64,000 nt of DNA from JBOGOC01 sp050747525 (GCA_050747525.1 JBOGOC010000056.1:1-64000); one strand, 5' to 3'; positions 19,972 through 29,873 are shown, numbered from the stretch's first letter. Made by a program: numbers and translations. The notes: generated by a model from the letters alone, not told the origin.

Positions 19972-21360
19972 ATGTCATTCGGACGGCGGACGACGCGCCC
20001 GGGGTGGCGTGCGCTCCTGGCAGGGGTGGCGGTTCTGTGGCTGGCGGGGGGGGGCGTCCTGGCACAGGGCGCCTTCTACGTGGAGGAGCTGAAGGACGGC
20101 CGGATCTACGTCTTCAATCTGATGAGCGTGTACGACGAGTGGAAGAAGACCGGCGAGATGGGCAAGTCGATCACCCGGGTGGGCGCAGGGCCCAACGGCG
20201 AGACGCTGGTCTTCGACAGCGAAGAGGCCATCCACCTCTACAACTTCCGCCACGGGCTGCAGGGCGAGGTGATCTTCAAGCCCGTCGAGAAGAAGCCCGT
20301 CAGCAACTGGAGCTGGAAGGACGGCAAGAGCACCTTCGAGTCGGATCGCGCCTTGATGGTCCTCTCCAACCGGGTCCAGTTCCGCTTCACGGAGGAGCAG
20401 CCCCAGAATCTCGAGTCGCGAGGCACCTACCGCATCCGGCGCGCAAAGACCAAGTTCGAAGGGTGGATCTACACGAAGGACCTGACCTACGACCTGCAGA
20501 TGAACTGGGCCGACACCGTCGACTTCACCGGCCGCAACCAGCGCATCCTGGAGGACGCGTCCCTCAGCTACGATTTCACGCGCGGCCGCAAGGCCGTGAT
20601 GCTCAAGGGAGGCCAGTTCAAGGTCCCCTTCGGCCGGCAGGAGCTGACGTCCTCGGGGAACCTGCAGTTCGTGGACCGATCGATTGTTTCGACGTTCTTC
20701 GCGGGCATCTTCCCGAGGGACCAGGGGATCCAGCTGTGGGGACAGACGCCGATGGCCCGCATCGACTGGCGGACATCCATGACCAACGGCAACGGCATCA
20801 ACCGTGCGCTCAACGACAACGACAAGTACCGCTGGGATGTCCGCGTGGTCTGGCAGCCCTTCGGTGAAGTGAAGTACAGCGAGGGCGACCTGGAGACGAC
20901 CGATCGGCCTCTGCTGGCCATCGCCGCCATCTACCAGGCCGACAATGTGCAGATTGGCGATCCCAACAGCACGGCCTTTGACTTCGAGACGTGGGGTGGC
21001 GACGTCACGTTCAAGTACAGAGGCTTCTCGATCGTGAGCGACTACTTCAGGCGCCTGAACCGGCCCGAGTTGGCCGGAGCGGAGGATTTCGAGTCGCGCG
21101 GCTGGGACGTCCAGGCCGGGTACTGCGTGTACAAGCGCTTCGTCGAGGTGGCCGCGCGCTACGCGGTGATCGATCCCAGCAACATCGCCACGCCGGGCGC
21201 CCCCCGGGTCAACGACCATCAGATCGAGCGGGGCGTGGCCCTGAGCTGGTACATCAACAAGCACAACCTCAAGCTGCAGACCGATTACACCCAGATCGAG
21301 ACCGAGTCGATCGAATCGACCCTGGACCAATACCACCTGCAGGCGCAGTGGATCTTCTGA
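19972..21360 (+). CDS. Phosphate-selective porin (OprO/OprP family)
   Basis: 462 residues. A signal peptide (LLAGVAVLWLAGGGVLAQG) is followed by a beta-rich chain with the OprO/OprP pattern: a coiled first strand region (LKDGRIYVF ... RVQFRF), then LKGGQFKVPFGRQELTSS and GIFPRDQGIQLWG, and alternating hydrophobic strands ending in aromatic Phe (LHLQAQWIF type), the usual signal for outer membrane barrel insertion. GGAGGAG precedes the ATG. It would admit phosphate or pyrophosphate through the outer membrane during starvation. The place between phoR and pstS and the candidate Pho box agree with this. Confidence 0.9.
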   Translation: MSFGRRTTRPGWRALLAGVAVLWLAGGGVLAQGAFYVEELKDGRIYVFNLMSVYDEWKKTGEMGKSITRVGAGPNGETLVFDSEEAIHLYNFRHGLQGEVIFKPVEKKPVSNWSWKDGKSTFESDRALMVLSNRVQFRFTEEQPQNLESRGTYRIRRAKTKFEGWIYTKDLTYDLQMNWADTVDFTGRNQRILEDASLSYDFTRGRKAVMLKGGQFKVPFGRQELTSSGNLQFVDRSIVSTFFAGIFPRDQGIQLWGQTPMARIDWRTSMTNGNGINRALNDNDKYRWDVRVVWQPFGEVKYSEGDLETTDRPLLAIAAIYQADNVQIGDPNSTAFDFETWGGDVTFKYRGFSIVSDYFRRLNRPELAGAEDFESRGWDVQAGYCVYKRFVEVAARYAVIDPSNIATPGAPRVNDHQIERGVALSWYINKHNLKLQTDYTQIETESIESTLDQYHLQAQWIF

Positions 21361-21364
21361 CGCC

Positions 21365-21408
21365 GTTACAGGATGGACACAACCTGTTCACAACTTGGAC
21401 AAACCTGG
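21365..21408 (+). promoter_or_regulatory. Candidate Pho box upstream of pstS
   Basis: Three consecutive 11-mers, TGGACACAACC, TGTTCACAACT and TGGACAAACCT (21374-21406), are direct repeats of one another. A weaker fourth GTTACA unit sits one turn upstream at 21365. A GATATC -10-like box follows near 21411, as expected where PhoB replaces the -35 element. This is the better of the two Pho-box candidates. Confidence 0.55.
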
Positions 21409-21453
21409 CGGATATCGTTCCCTGGTGCGCCTGACCGACGGAGAACAAAGAAG

Positions 21454-22431
21454 ATGAGAGATCGGAGGTTCCTGCTCCTCGTGGGACTGATGGGCCTGGC
21501 CACGATGAGTCCGGCACGAGCTCAGGCCGTGAAAGTGGATGAAGCCATCCCCCGCTACGAGCCTTCTTCCGGTGTCTCCGGAAGCCTGAAGAGCGTGGGG
21601 TCGGACACCATGAACAACGAGATGACGCTCTGGGCCGAGGGGTTCCGCAGGCTCTATCCGAACGTCAAGATCGAGATCGAAGGGAAGGGCTCGTCCACCG
21701 CCCCGCCGGCCCTGACCGAGGGGGCCGCGCAGTTCGGCCCCATGTCGCGCGAGATGAAGGCCGAAGAGATGGACCGCTTCGAGGCCAAGCACGGCTACAA
21801 GCCGACGGCAGTGCGCACCTCCGTCGACATGCTGGCCGTGTACGTCCACAAGGACAACCCGGTGGCCTGCCTCTCCCTGCAGCAGATCGACTCCATCTTC
21901 TCCAAGACCCGTCGCGGGGGCGCCAAGTCCGACATCCGCACGTGGGGAGACGTCGGCCTGACCGGTGAGTGGAAGGACAAGCCCATCAGTCTCTACGGCC
22001 GCAACAGCGCCTCGGGGACCTACGGCTTCTTCAAGGAGAACGCGCTGTTCAAGGGCGACTACAAGGACAGCGTCAAGGAGCAGCCCGGATCCTCGTCGGT
22101 CGTGCAGGCTGTGGCGTCGGACAGGTACGCGATCGGATACTCCGGCATCGGCTACAAGACGGCCGACGTCCGCGCGGTCCCCCTGTCTCTCAAGACGGGG
22201 CAGGCCTGCATGGAGGCGACTCCGGATCACGCCCTCAATGGAGACTACCCGCTGGCTCGGTTTCTCTTCGTCTACATCAACCACAAGCCGGGCGCGTCCC
22301 TGGACCCGCTGCGCCGGGAGTTCCTGCGCTACCTCCTGAGCCAGCAAGGGCAGGAGGCGGTGGTGAAGGATGGCTATCTGCCGCTGCCGGCCGATCTGGT
22401 CCAGGAGGAGAGGACGAAGCTAGGTTTGTGA
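21454..22431 (+). CDS. pstS: Phosphate-binding protein PstS
   Basis: 325 residues with signal peptide (FLLLVGLMGLATMSPARAQA). The phosphate-binding loops are visible: SVGSDTMNN, EGKGSSTAPPAL, FGPMSREMK, and YGRNSASGTYGFF, which matches the conserved R-x-x-SGT segment of PstS. The start ATG at 21454 has GGAG upstream; a longer frame from 21373 would read through the Pho box and disrupt the signal peptide. It overlaps pstC by 4 bp. The protein captures phosphate in the periplasm for PstCAB. Confidence 0.95.
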   Translation: MRDRRFLLLVGLMGLATMSPARAQAVKVDEAIPRYEPSSGVSGSLKSVGSDTMNNEMTLWAEGFRRLYPNVKIEIEGKGSSTAPPALTEGAAQFGPMSREMKAEEMDRFEAKHGYKPTAVRTSVDMLAVYVHKDNPVACLSLQQIDSIFSKTRRGGAKSDIRTWGDVGLTGEWKDKPISLYGRNSASGTYGFFKENALFKGDYKDSVKEQPGSSSVVQAVASDRYAIGYSGIGYKTADVRAVPLSLKTGQACMEATPDHALNGDYPLARFLFVYINHKPGASLDPLRREFLRYLLSQQGQEAVVKDGYLPLPADLVQEERTKLGL

Positions 22432-24977
22432 TCGCAAGCGAACCGGGGACCCCCGGCGCTCCACGGCGCCGGCGGCCCCGCACCACCAGCCCGCGCGTGG
22501 TGTGGATCGATCGCATCGCACGGGCGGGGATCACCGTGGGCGGCATCGGCGTCATCGCGGCGGTGCTGGCCATTCTGGTGTACCTCGCCTCGGTGGTGAG
22601 TCCCCTCTTTCTGGGAGCGTCCGCCCGCTCGAGCGCGTCCTACGCGCTCCTGCCCGAAGCCGACGCCCGGGCGCTTCTGTTCGCCGAGATCGACGAGTAC
22701 CGGCTCGCGGGGATCGCGCTGCTGGCCTCGGGCGAGTCGGTCTCCTTCGAGGCGCGCACGGGCAGGCTTCTCCAGCGGCAGCGGTTCGTCCCCGAGGGAA
22801 CGACCGTCACCTGCTGGAGCGCTCCGTCGATGGGGGGGCGCTTCGCGCTGGGACTCTCCGACGGCAGCGTGCGAACCGGCGAGGTCGCCTTCGATGCGGA
22901 GCTGCTGGCTTCCGGTGAGGCCGGAAAAGATGCGGCCTCGGTGATCGAGCCGCTGGACAGCGGGTCGCGCCGCGTCCGCCCCCGGATCGAGATGCAGGAG
23001 CCGATGCCCGCGGAGACCGCCCCCGCGCCGGCCCGCCTGCTCGACTACCGCCCCGGAGAGACGGAGACGCGCCTGGCCGTCCTGGCCGAGGACGGAACCC
23101 TGCGCCTGGTGGAGATGGTGCGCCGCCGGTCCCTGCGGGCCGGGTCCGGACCGGCGCAGGTCGTGACCAGGCCGGTGGCCCTCCCCGCGGGGATCCCGGT
23201 CCAGTCGCCTTCGTTCCTGCTCCTGACCAGCCGCGGCGATCAGATGTACCTGGCCTGGGAGGATGGCTTCGCTCTGCGCTTCGACCTGCGCGATCCGGAC
23301 AGCCCCTCCGTCGTGGAGCGGTTCGACCTGGCTCCGGGCACCGGGCGCACCCTGACCTCCCTCCGGTTCTCCCTGGGCGAGCAGTCCCTGCTGGCGGGAG
23401 ACTCGACGGGACAGGTGCGCGCGTGGTTCCGCGTTCCGGGAGAGGGGGGTGGCGACGGGTACGGCATGGCGGCCGCCCACACCTTCACGGGCAGCGGGGC
23501 CGCCGTCACGACTCTGGCCATCTCGACCCGCGACAAGACCTTCCTCACCGGCTTCTCGGACGGCACGCTCGAGATGCGGCACATGACTTCCGAACGGACC
23601 CTGGCCCGGATGAGCGTGGACCACGGCGCGGCGGTGCGCACGGCGCGCCTCACCTCCAAGGGAGACGGGGCCCTGGCCATCACCGACGACGGGCACGCCA
23701 CCCTGTGGGACGTCCGGAACCCTCACCCCGAGACGAGCTGGGGGAGCCTGTTCGGGCGTGTCTGGTACGAGGGCTATCCCTCGGGCGGATACACGTGGCA
23801 GTCCTCCAGCGGCACGGACGACTTCGAGCCCAAGCTGAGCCTGATCCCGCTGATCTTCGGAACCCTCAAGGCGACGCTCTACTCGATGCTCTTCGCCGTG
23901 CCCATCGCGCTCACCGCGGCTATCTACACATCCGAGTTCCTGGATCGGCGCGCCCGGTCCGCCATCAAGCCTCTCATCGAGATGATGGCCTCGCTTCCCA
24001 GCGTGGTGCTGGGCTTCATCGCCGCTCTCGTGCTGGCGCCGGTCGTGGAGAACTGGGCGATGGCGGCCCTGTGCGTCTTCGGCGTGCTCCCGGTGACGGC
24101 CCTGGCGGCCGGCTACCTGTGGCAGGCCCTGCCGCGCGGAATGACCCTGAGGCTGTCGGGCGACGCGCGACTCGCTCTCCTGCTCCTGCTGTGCATCACG
24201 GCGGTGGCCGGGGCCGCCTTCATGGCCGGCCCCTTCGAGCGGCTGCTCTTCGGCGGCGACTTCAGGCTCTGGCTGGCCGGGGGCGCGGGAACGGGAGCTC
24301 CCGGCGCCGGCGTTCTCGCTTGGCCCATCCTCCTTGCCGGGCTGCTCATCGCCGATCGCCGCATGGCGGTGTCGAGGGTGTCCCGCTCGCCCTGGAAGGC
24401 CGCCCTCCGCTTCGTGGCCATCCTGGCGGCGTCCGTCGTGCTGGCCTGCCTCGCCGGCATCCTGGCCTCGCGGCTCGGCTTCGACCCCCGCGGCGCGCTG
24501 GTGGGCTCCTATGTGCAGCGCAACGCGCTGGTGGTCGGCTTCGTCATGGGGTTCGCGGTCATCCCCATCATCTACACCATCGCGGAGGACGCTCTCTCCT
24601 CGGTTCCTCAGGCCCTCCGGTCGGCTTCCCTCGGCTGCGGCGCCACGCGCTGGCAGACCGCGGTGCGCGTCGTGCTCCCGGTGGCCCTGTCGGGCATCTT
24701 CTCGGCCATCATGGTCGGCCTGGGGCGCGCGGTGGGTGAGACCATGATCGTCCTGATGGCGGCCGGAAACACCCCGGTCATGGACCTCAACATCTTCAAC
24801 GGCCTCAGGACCTTGTCGGCCAACATCGCCGTGGAGCTCCCCGAGGCCGTGAAAGATGGCACCCTGTATCGTGTCCTGTTCCTGTCGGCGCTCATTCTGT
24901 TCCTCATCACCTTCGTGGTGAACACGGTGGCCGAGATCGTGAGACAGCGCTTCCGCCGGAGGGCCTTCCAGCTGTGA
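22428..24977 (+). CDS. pstC: Phosphate ABC permease PstC with large beta-propeller-like insertion
   Basis: 849 residues from a GTG overlapping the pstS stop (GTGA). Typical PstC is about 300 residues. Here TM1 (GITVGGIGVIAAVLAILVYL) is followed by about 410 soluble residues before the permease core begins near residue 480 (LKATLYSMLFAVPIALTAAI). The insertion holds WD-like blades (GQVRAWFRV, GTLEMRHM, GHATLWDV). The core has the EAA-like loop (EDALSSVPQALRSASLGCGATRWQT) contacting PstB. A similar enlarged PstC exists in Pseudomonas-type operons. The insertion is probably periplasmic and may dock PstS or sense phosphate; that is inference. Confidence 0.93.
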   Translation: MIASEPGTPGAPRRRRPRTTSPRVVWIDRIARAGITVGGIGVIAAVLAILVYLASVVSPLFLGASARSSASYALLPEADARALLFAEIDEYRLAGIALLASGESVSFEARTGRLLQRQRFVPEGTTVTCWSAPSMGGRFALGLSDGSVRTGEVAFDAELLASGEAGKDAASVIEPLDSGSRRVRPRIEMQEPMPAETAPAPARLLDYRPGETETRLAVLAEDGTLRLVEMVRRRSLRAGSGPAQVVTRPVALPAGIPVQSPSFLLLTSRGDQMYLAWEDGFALRFDLRDPDSPSVVERFDLAPGTGRTLTSLRFSLGEQSLLAGDSTGQVRAWFRVPGEGGGDGYGMAAAHTFTGSGAAVTTLAISTRDKTFLTGFSDGTLEMRHMTSERTLARMSVDHGAAVRTARLTSKGDGALAITDDGHATLWDVRNPHPETSWGSLFGRVWYEGYPSGGYTWQSSSGTDDFEPKLSLIPLIFGTLKATLYSMLFAVPIALTAAIYTSEFLDRRARSAIKPLIEMMASLPSVVLGFIAALVLAPVVENWAMAALCVFGVLPVTALAAGYLWQALPRGMTLRLSGDARLALLLLLCITAVAGAAFMAGPFERLLFGGDFRLWLAGGAGTGAPGAGVLAWPILLAGLLIADRRMAVSRVSRSPWKAALRFVAILAASVVLACLAGILASRLGFDPRGALVGSYVQRNALVVGFVMGFAVIPIIYTIAEDALSSVPQALRSASLGCGATRWQTAVRVVLPVALSGIFSAIMVGLGRAVGETMIVLMAAGNTPVMDLNIFNGLRTLSANIAVELPEAVKDGTLYRVLFLSALILFLITFVVNTVAEIVRQRFRRRAFQL

Positions 24978-26776
24978 TAGGCGAGACCATCCTGAGCGCT
25001 CAGACGCCGGTGTCCACGAGCGTCGCGCGGGAAGCCATCCCTCCCGCCGCCCCCCCGGCGCGGGCGCCCAGGCGCCGGGCCTCCACCGCCGACGGAGGCG
25101 AGCCCTACGTGTGGCTCACCGGCGTGGGGCTGGCCATGGCCGCGCTCATGATCCTGGCCTTGCTGACGCTGGTCATCGCCCAGGGGATCGCCACGTTCTG
25201 GCCCGGGCCCCTCGTCTCGTTGACCCTGACGGACGGCCGCGTGGTGCTGGGCCAGGTGGTGCGCTCGGAGCGCTACCGCGTGGGGGAGGCCGAGCTGGCC
25301 TCTCTGCCTCCCGATGCGCGCGGGCGTCTGAATGACGCCGGGGGGTGGAGCTCGCGCAGCCTCGTTCGGATCGGCAACTACGACGTCTATGGAGAGGACT
25401 TCGTCTGGGTTCCGCGGCACGAGATCGTGTCCGAGACGCGCCCGCCGGGGGTCTGGTTCATCGAGCGGCGCGAGTGGGGCCCGGCCATCGGGGAGGTGCG
25501 ATCGATCCTGGTGGACGGCGAGCGGGTGACCGCCGGGCGCCAGGACCTCCGTGGCCGCCTCGCGGAGATGCTGGCCGTGGTGCACCGCAACGCCAGGGAG
25601 ATCCGCGCCGTCGAGCGCGGCACCATCGGTGACATCAACCATGAAATCGAAGCGCTGCGGCTGGGCGTGAGGCGCGCCGCCCTGCGGCACGGAGAGGGAT
25701 CCGAAGCCCACCAGCGGGCGGCCGCCGAGGCATCGGCCCGCGAGAAGGAGCTGGAAGCCGCCTACGGCCGGGCCCAGGAGCGCATCGCCGAGCTGCGTCG
25801 GGCCAGCGCGCGCACGCGGATCGAGGTGCTGGAGTCGCGCGGCGCCCTCATCCCCGAGCGCCCGTCGGATCCGTCCGTCCCCATGCAGCTGGCTCAGGTG
25901 GTGCGCGCCTACCCGGCGAACGACCTGACGACCCTGGGGCGCCTGGGCGTGTACCTGGACCGCTGGCGCGAGTACCTCACCGACGAGCCGCGCGAGGCGA
26001 ACACGGAAGGAGGAGTGCTGCCGGCCATCTTCGGCACGTTCATGATGACCGTGCTGATGTCCCTGCTGGTGGCGCCCTTCGGCGTGATCGCGGCGCTCTA
26101 CCTGCGCGAGTACGCGCGGCAGGGCGCTCTCGTGTCGGCCGTGCGCATCGCGGTGAACAATCTGGCAGGGGTCCCCTCCATCGTGTTCGGCGTCTTCGGG
26201 CTGGGCTTCTTCTGCTACGTGATGGGAGGGAGCATCGATCGCCTCCTGTACCCGGAAAAGCTGCCGTCCCCCACGTTCGGCACGGGCGGAATCCTGTGGG
26301 CGTCGCTCACGCTGGCCCTGCTGACCGTCCCCGTGGTCATCGTGGCCACGGAGGAAGCGCTGGCCGCCGTCCCGCGCAGCATGCGCGAGGGCTCGTTCGC
26401 CTGCGGCGCCAGCCGATGGCAGACCATCCGGCGCATCGTGCTGCCGCGCGCCACCCCCGGCATCATGACCGGCCTGATCCTGGCCATGGCGCGAGGGGCG
26501 GGCGAGGTGGCGCCGCTCATGATCACCGGCGTGGTGAAGCTGGCCCCCGAGCTTCCTTTCGACGGCCGGTTCCCGTATCTTCACCTCGAGCGGAGCTTCA
26601 TGCACCTGGGGTTTCACATCTACGACGTGGGATTCCAGAGCCGCAACGCGGAGGCGGGCAAGCCCATGGTGTTCACGACCACCCTGCTGCTCATCCTGAT
26701 GATCGGGCTGCTCAACCTGAGCGCCATCTGGCTGCGCTCGCGGCTGCGCCGTCGCTTCACCACGGCGCACTTCTAG
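24974..26776 (+). CDS. pstA: Phosphate ABC permease PstA with coiled-coil insertion
   Basis: 600 residues, about twice the classical PstA. The GTG start overlaps the pstC stop (GTGA). After TM1 ([21 protein letters not shown]) comes a soluble segment of about 300 residues whose second half (about 216-296) is a highly charged coiled coil ([13 protein letters not shown] ... [13 protein letters not shown]). The permease core starts near residue 340 ([19 protein letters not shown]) and holds the EAA loop ([25 protein letters not shown]). The extended partner PstC suggests the two insertions form one periplasmic structure. Confidence 0.93.
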   Translation: MIGETILSAQTPVSTSVAREAIPPAAPPARAPRRRASTADGGEPYVWLTGVGLAMAALMILALLTLVIAQGIATFWPGPLVSLTLTDGRVVLGQVVRSERYRVGEAELASLPPDARGRLNDAGGWSSRSLVRIGNYDVYGEDFVWVPRHEIVSETRPPGVWFIERREWGPAIGEVRSILVDGERVTAGRQDLRGRLAEMLAVVHRNAREIRAVERGTIGDINHEIEALRLGVRRAALRHGEGSEAHQRAAAEASAREKELEAAYGRAQERIAELRRASARTRIEVLESRGALIPERPSDPSVPMQLAQVVRAYPANDLTTLGRLGVYLDRWREYLTDEPREANTEGGVLPAIFGTFMMTVLMSLLVAPFGVIAALYLREYARQGALVSAVRIAVNNLAGVPSIVFGVFGLGFFCYVMGGSIDRLLYPEKLPSPTFGTGGILWASLTLALLTVPVVIVATEEALAAVPRSMREGSFACGASRWQTIRRIVLPRATPGIMTGLILAMARGAGEVAPLMITGVVKLAPELPFDGRFPYLHLERSFMHLGFHIYDVGFQSRNAEAGKPMVFTTTLLLILMIGLLNLSAIWLRSRLRRRFTTAHF

Positions 26777-26789
26777 GAGGCCGCACGGC

Positions 26790-27659
26790 ATGGAAAGCTA
26801 CGACGATCTCCAGCCCAGGCCGGTCGAGCCCCTGGTGTCGCCGCGGATCCGTGACGAGGTGTCCGATCTCGGCGTCCCCTTCACGCATCCGTCGGTGCTG
26901 GAGGAGACCCCCGTCCTGGAGATCGACCGGTTCAGCCTGTGGTACGGGGCCACCCAGGCGCTGTTCGACGTGACGCTCCCCATCCCCGCCGGCAAGGTGA
27001 CCGCCCTGATCGGCCCCTCGGGATGCGGCAAGTCCACCCTCATCCGCTCGGTGAACCGGCTCAACGATCTGGTGGACGGCGTGCGCATCCGCGGAGACAT
27101 GCGCCTCAACGGCGATTCCATCTATGCGACCGGCGTGGACGTCATCGAGCTGCGCAAGCGCATGGGGATGGTCTTCCAGAAATCCAACCCCTTCCCCATG
27201 AGCATCTATGAGAACGTGATCTACGCGCTGCGGATCGACGGGGAGCGCAGGCGCCGCGTGCTCGACGAGACAGTGGAGCGCAGCCTGCGATCGGCGGCCC
27301 TGTGGGACGAGGCGAAGGACAGGCTCCACGCCAGCGCGCTCGAGCTGTCGGGAGGCCAGCAGCAGCGCCTGTGCATCGCGCGGGCCATCGCCGCGGACCC
27401 GGAGATGCTTCTCATGGACGAGCCGTGCTCGGCGCTCGACCCCATCGCCACGGCCAAGGTGGAGGAGCTGATTTTCTCGCTGCGCGGCGACTACACGGTG
27501 CTCATCGTCACCCACAACATGCAGCAGGCCGCGCGGGTGTCCGACTACACGGCCTTCATGTACCTGGGCAAGCAGGTGGAGTACGGGCCCACCAAGGTGA
27601 TGTTCCTCAAGCCCGAGCGGCAACAAACCGAGGACTACATCACCGGCCGCTTCGGCTGA
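26790..27659 (+). CDS. pstB: Phosphate ABC transporter ATPase PstB
   Basis: 289 residues. Walker [10 protein letters not shown] at about 75-83, Q-loop ([14 protein letters not shown]), signature LSGGQQQR, Walker [13 protein letters not shown], and switch His in IVTHNMQQA. The N-terminus has about 40 extra residues before the ABC fold. AGGAGG precedes the ATG. It is the last gene of the pst operon and overlaps the convergent diguanylate cyclase gene by 25 bp. Confidence 0.97.
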   Translation: MESYDDLQPRPVEPLVSPRIRDEVSDLGVPFTHPSVLEETPVLEIDRFSLWYGATQALFDVTLPIPAGKVTALIGPSGCGKSTLIRSVNRLNDLVDGVRIRGDMRLNGDSIYATGVDVIELRKRMGMVFQKSNPFPMSIYENVIYALRIDGERRRRVLDETVERSLRSAALWDEAKDRLHASALELSGGQQQRLCIARAIAADPEMLLMDEPCSALDPIATAKVEELIFSLRGDYTVLIVTHNMQQAARVSDYTAFMYLGKQVEYGPTKVMFLKPERQQTEDYITGRFG

Positions 27660-28525
27660 TCGGACGTCTCCGCGCTCGACCACACGGCCATCAGCCCCTT
27701 GCCCATGGTCTTGGCCTCGTACATCGCGTTGTCGGCGCGCTTGAGGATCTCTTCCACGCTGGCCGGCGGCACGTCGAAGTAGGCGATCCCCACGCTGGCA
27801 CCCAGCGCCGCCCTGGGGTAGTCCTGCCCGGCCTCCCGCACCTTCTCGATGATACGCTGCGCGATTCCCTCCACGGCGTTGCGGTCCATGTCCCAGAACA
27901 GCACCACGAACTCGTCTCCGCCCAGCCGCGCCGGGATGTCGCCCCCGCGGATCGTCTCGCGGATGGAGCGGGCGATGAGCTTGAGCAGGGTGTCGCCCGC
28001 CGCGTGGCCGTAGTGGTCGTTCACCTGCTTGAAGTTGTCCAGGTCCATGAAGGCCACGCACAGCGGCTGCACCGCGCGGCGGCACCGTGAGGCTTCCCGC
28101 ATCAGGCTCTCCACGAAGCCGCGATGGTTCATCAGCCCGGTCACCGCGTCGGTGCGCGCCAGGGTCTTCTCGCGATCCAGCAGATCGGTGAGGCGGCCCC
28201 GGTCGGATCGCACGCGCGAGATGAGCAGCCCCATGACGGCGAACAGGATCAGCGACGCGGCCCCGTTGCCCAGCGCCACGCCGAGGTCCGTGCGCCCGGC
28301 GTCATGGACCACGCCCGCGGTGGCGGCGGCCACGGCGCAGACGCCCGCGGCCGCGGGCCCCATCCACCATCCCGAGAGCACGACCGGAGCGGCCGACAGC
28401 ACCCGGACCCACGGCCTCCAGCCGTCCGCCAGATCCAGCTGCCCGATCCAGATGACGAGCCCCATCAGGACGAGCAGGACGGCCGCGCGTGCCGGGTTGC
28501 TGCGCGGAGGCGTCCAGCCCGTCAC
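27635..28525 (-). CDS. Membrane-bound diguanylate cyclase (GGDEF)
   Basis: 296 residues from the GTG at 28525, which overlaps the trpC-like stop (GTGA) and has GGAG upstream; a second GTG at 28546 is possible. Four or five hydrophobic segments occupy the first 105 residues, a short coiled linker follows, and the GGDEF domain fills the rest. The active motif GGDEF (about 202-206) is intact, as is the inhibitory I-site RGGD, five residues before it. It should make cyclic di-GMP, with product feedback. It lies at the end of the aro/trp-type operon and converges on pstB with a 25-bp overlap. Confidence 0.92.
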   Translation of the reverse strand: MTGWTPPRSNPARAAVLLVLMGLVIWIGQLDLADGWRPWVRVLSAAPVVLSGWWMGPAAAGVCAVAAATAGVVHDAGRTDLGVALGNGAASLILFAVMGLLISRVRSDRGRLTDLLDREKTLARTDAVTGLMNHRGFVESLMREASRCRRAVQPLCVAFMDLDNFKQVNDHYGHAAGDTLLKLIARSIRETIRGGDIPARLGGDEFVVLFWDMDRNAVEGIAQRIIEKVREAGQDYPRAALGASVGIAYFDVPPASVEEILKRADNAMYEAKTMGKGLMAVWSSAETSDQPKRPVM

Positions 28526-29277
28526 GCGCGCTCCAGGAGCTTCCACAGGGCGTCTCCCGGATCGTCGGCCTGCATGAGGGCGTCCCCCACCAGGATGGCG
28601 TCGTACCCGGAGTCCACGAGATGGAAAACCTCCTGCCGCCCCCCGGCTCCCGCCACCGCGATCGTCCCGGGCCGGGGCGCGGCCGGCCCCGGGGCGCGCG
28701 CCTCGGGAGTCAGGGCCACCAGTGAGGCCCCTTCCGCGAAGGCCCGCGCGGCGTCCTCGGGTGAGTGCGCCTCCACCATCGCCTCCAGCCCGTAACGGCG
28801 CGCCGCCTGCAGCATGATCCCGAGCGGGGGGCCTTCGAGCACGGCCGCGATCAGGAGCACGGCGTCGGCCCCCGCCAAGCGCGTCTGCGCCACCTGGTAC
28901 GGGGTGATCAGACAGTCGCTGCGCAGGATGGGGAGATGCGCGGGGCGCGCTTCGAGCAGGTGCGACAGCTGGCCCCCATGGACGTCGGGCTCGGTGATCA
29001 CCGAAAGAGCGGCGGCCCCTACACGGGCAAAACCGAGCGCGAGCTGGCGCGGCCGGTAGGGCCGGTCCGTCCCGCCCGAGTCCGGAGACGGCGGCTTCAT
29101 CTCGGCGATCACCCGGGGGACCGGCCCGGCCGCGCGGGTGAGGCGGGCGCCGAACGGGCGCACCGGCGGCAGCACGGCGATCAGCTCCTCGAGGTCCGCG
29201 AGCGAGCGCTCGCCCATGTCCGCCTCCGCCCGGATGCGGGCGGCCTGGGCCAGACCTTTCAGATCGCCCGTCCTCAT
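28522..29277 (-). CDS. TrpC-like (indole-3-glycerol phosphate synthase) homologue with altered catalytic residues
   Basis: 251 residues forming a recognisable IGPS barrel: VIAEMKPPSP (Glu59, Lys61 kept), ALSVITEPDVHGGQL, PYQVAQTRLAGADAVLLIAAVL, GLEAMVEAH (Glu169 kept), and a C-terminal AILVGDALM phosphate loop. Several catalytic positions differ. The RKDF Lys is Ser120 (LRSDC), the NNRDL Asn motif reads ALTPEA, and the SES motif near residue 208 reads AGAG. It is coupled to trpG by an ATGA overlap. The fold and context say TrpC; the residues say the usual reaction may be impaired or changed. It may be a paralogue with a new role. Confidence 0.8.
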   Translation of the reverse strand: MRTGDLKGLAQAARIRAEADMGERSLADLEELIAVLPPVRPFGARLTRAAGPVPRVIAEMKPPSPDSGGTDRPYRPRQLALGFARVGAAALSVITEPDVHGGQLSHLLEARPAHLPILRSDCLITPYQVAQTRLAGADAVLLIAAVLEGPPLGIMLQAARRYGLEAMVEAHSPEDAARAFAEGASLVALTPEARAPGPAAPRPGTIAVAGAGGRQEVFHLVDSGYDAILVGDALMQADDPGDALWKLLERA

Positions 29278-29873
29278 GCCACCGTCCCCACGAAGTTGGA
29301 CAGCAGCCTGCGCCCTTCGAGCGTGAGGATCGACTCCGGATGGAACTGGACGCCCTCCAGCCGGACCTCGGGCCAGTCGCGGTGCCTGAGCCCCATCAGG
29401 GTCGAGACCCCTTCGTCGTCCGTGGTGGCGCAGGCCACCAGGTCTGCAGGCAGGGACTCCGTCTCCACCACCAGGGAGTGGTACCGCGTGGCCTCGAACG
29501 GATTGGACAGCCCTGCGAACACGCCACGGCCATCGTGACGGACAGGCGACGTCTTGCCGTGCATCAGGCGCGGAGCCCGCACGATCCGCCCGCCGTAAAC
29601 CTGGCCGATGGCCTGATGCCCGAGGCACACCCCCAGCACCGGCACGCGGCCCGCGGCCTCCCGCACCAGGTCCTGCGAGATGCCGGCCTTCTCGGGACGG
29701 CCCGGGCCCGGGCTGATCACGATCCCGTCGGGCCGCCACGCCATCACCTCGTCGACCGACACGTCGTCGTGCCGGCGCACCGTCACGCACGCCCCCAGCT
29801 CCATGAAGATCTGCGCCAGGTTCCAGGTGAACGAATCGTAGTTGTCCAGCAGGTAGAGGCGCGGCCCGCTCAC
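29274..29873 (-). CDS. Glutamine amidotransferase subunit (TrpG/PabA)
   Basis: 199 residues. Class-I glutaminase with nucleophile Cys in GVCLGHQAIGQ and catalytic His/Glu in GVQFHPESIL. The N-terminus (LYLLDNYDSFTWNLAQ) is typical of anthranilate and aminodeoxychorismate synthase small subunits; sequence alone cannot separate TrpG from PabA. The GTG start overlaps the stop of the upstream gene (GTGA) and its stop overlaps the trpC-like ATG. No large TrpE/PabB subunit is in the window. It would supply ammonia to a chorismate-using partner, matching the aroDE gene of the same unit. Confidence 0.9.
   Translation of the reverse strand: MSGPRLYLLDNYDSFTWNLAQIFMELGACVTVRRHDDVSVDEVMAWRPDGIVISPGPGRPEKAGISQDLVREAAGRVPVLGVCLGHQAIGQVYGGRIVRAPRLMHGKTSPVRHDGRGVFAGLSNPFEATRYHSLVVETESLPADLVACATTDDEGVSTLMGLRHRDWPEVRLEGVQFHPESILTLEGRRLLSNFVGTVA

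Noticed and set aside
24608..26791. A 727-codon minus-strand frame opposite pstC/pstA
   Set aside because: It is the antisense shadow of the permease genes, rich in His, Gln and Arg, with no recognisable family.
27635..27659. The 25-bp pstB/diguanylate cyclase overlap as a sequencing error
   Set aside because: Both C-termini end naturally for their families and similar convergent overlaps occur elsewhere in the window.
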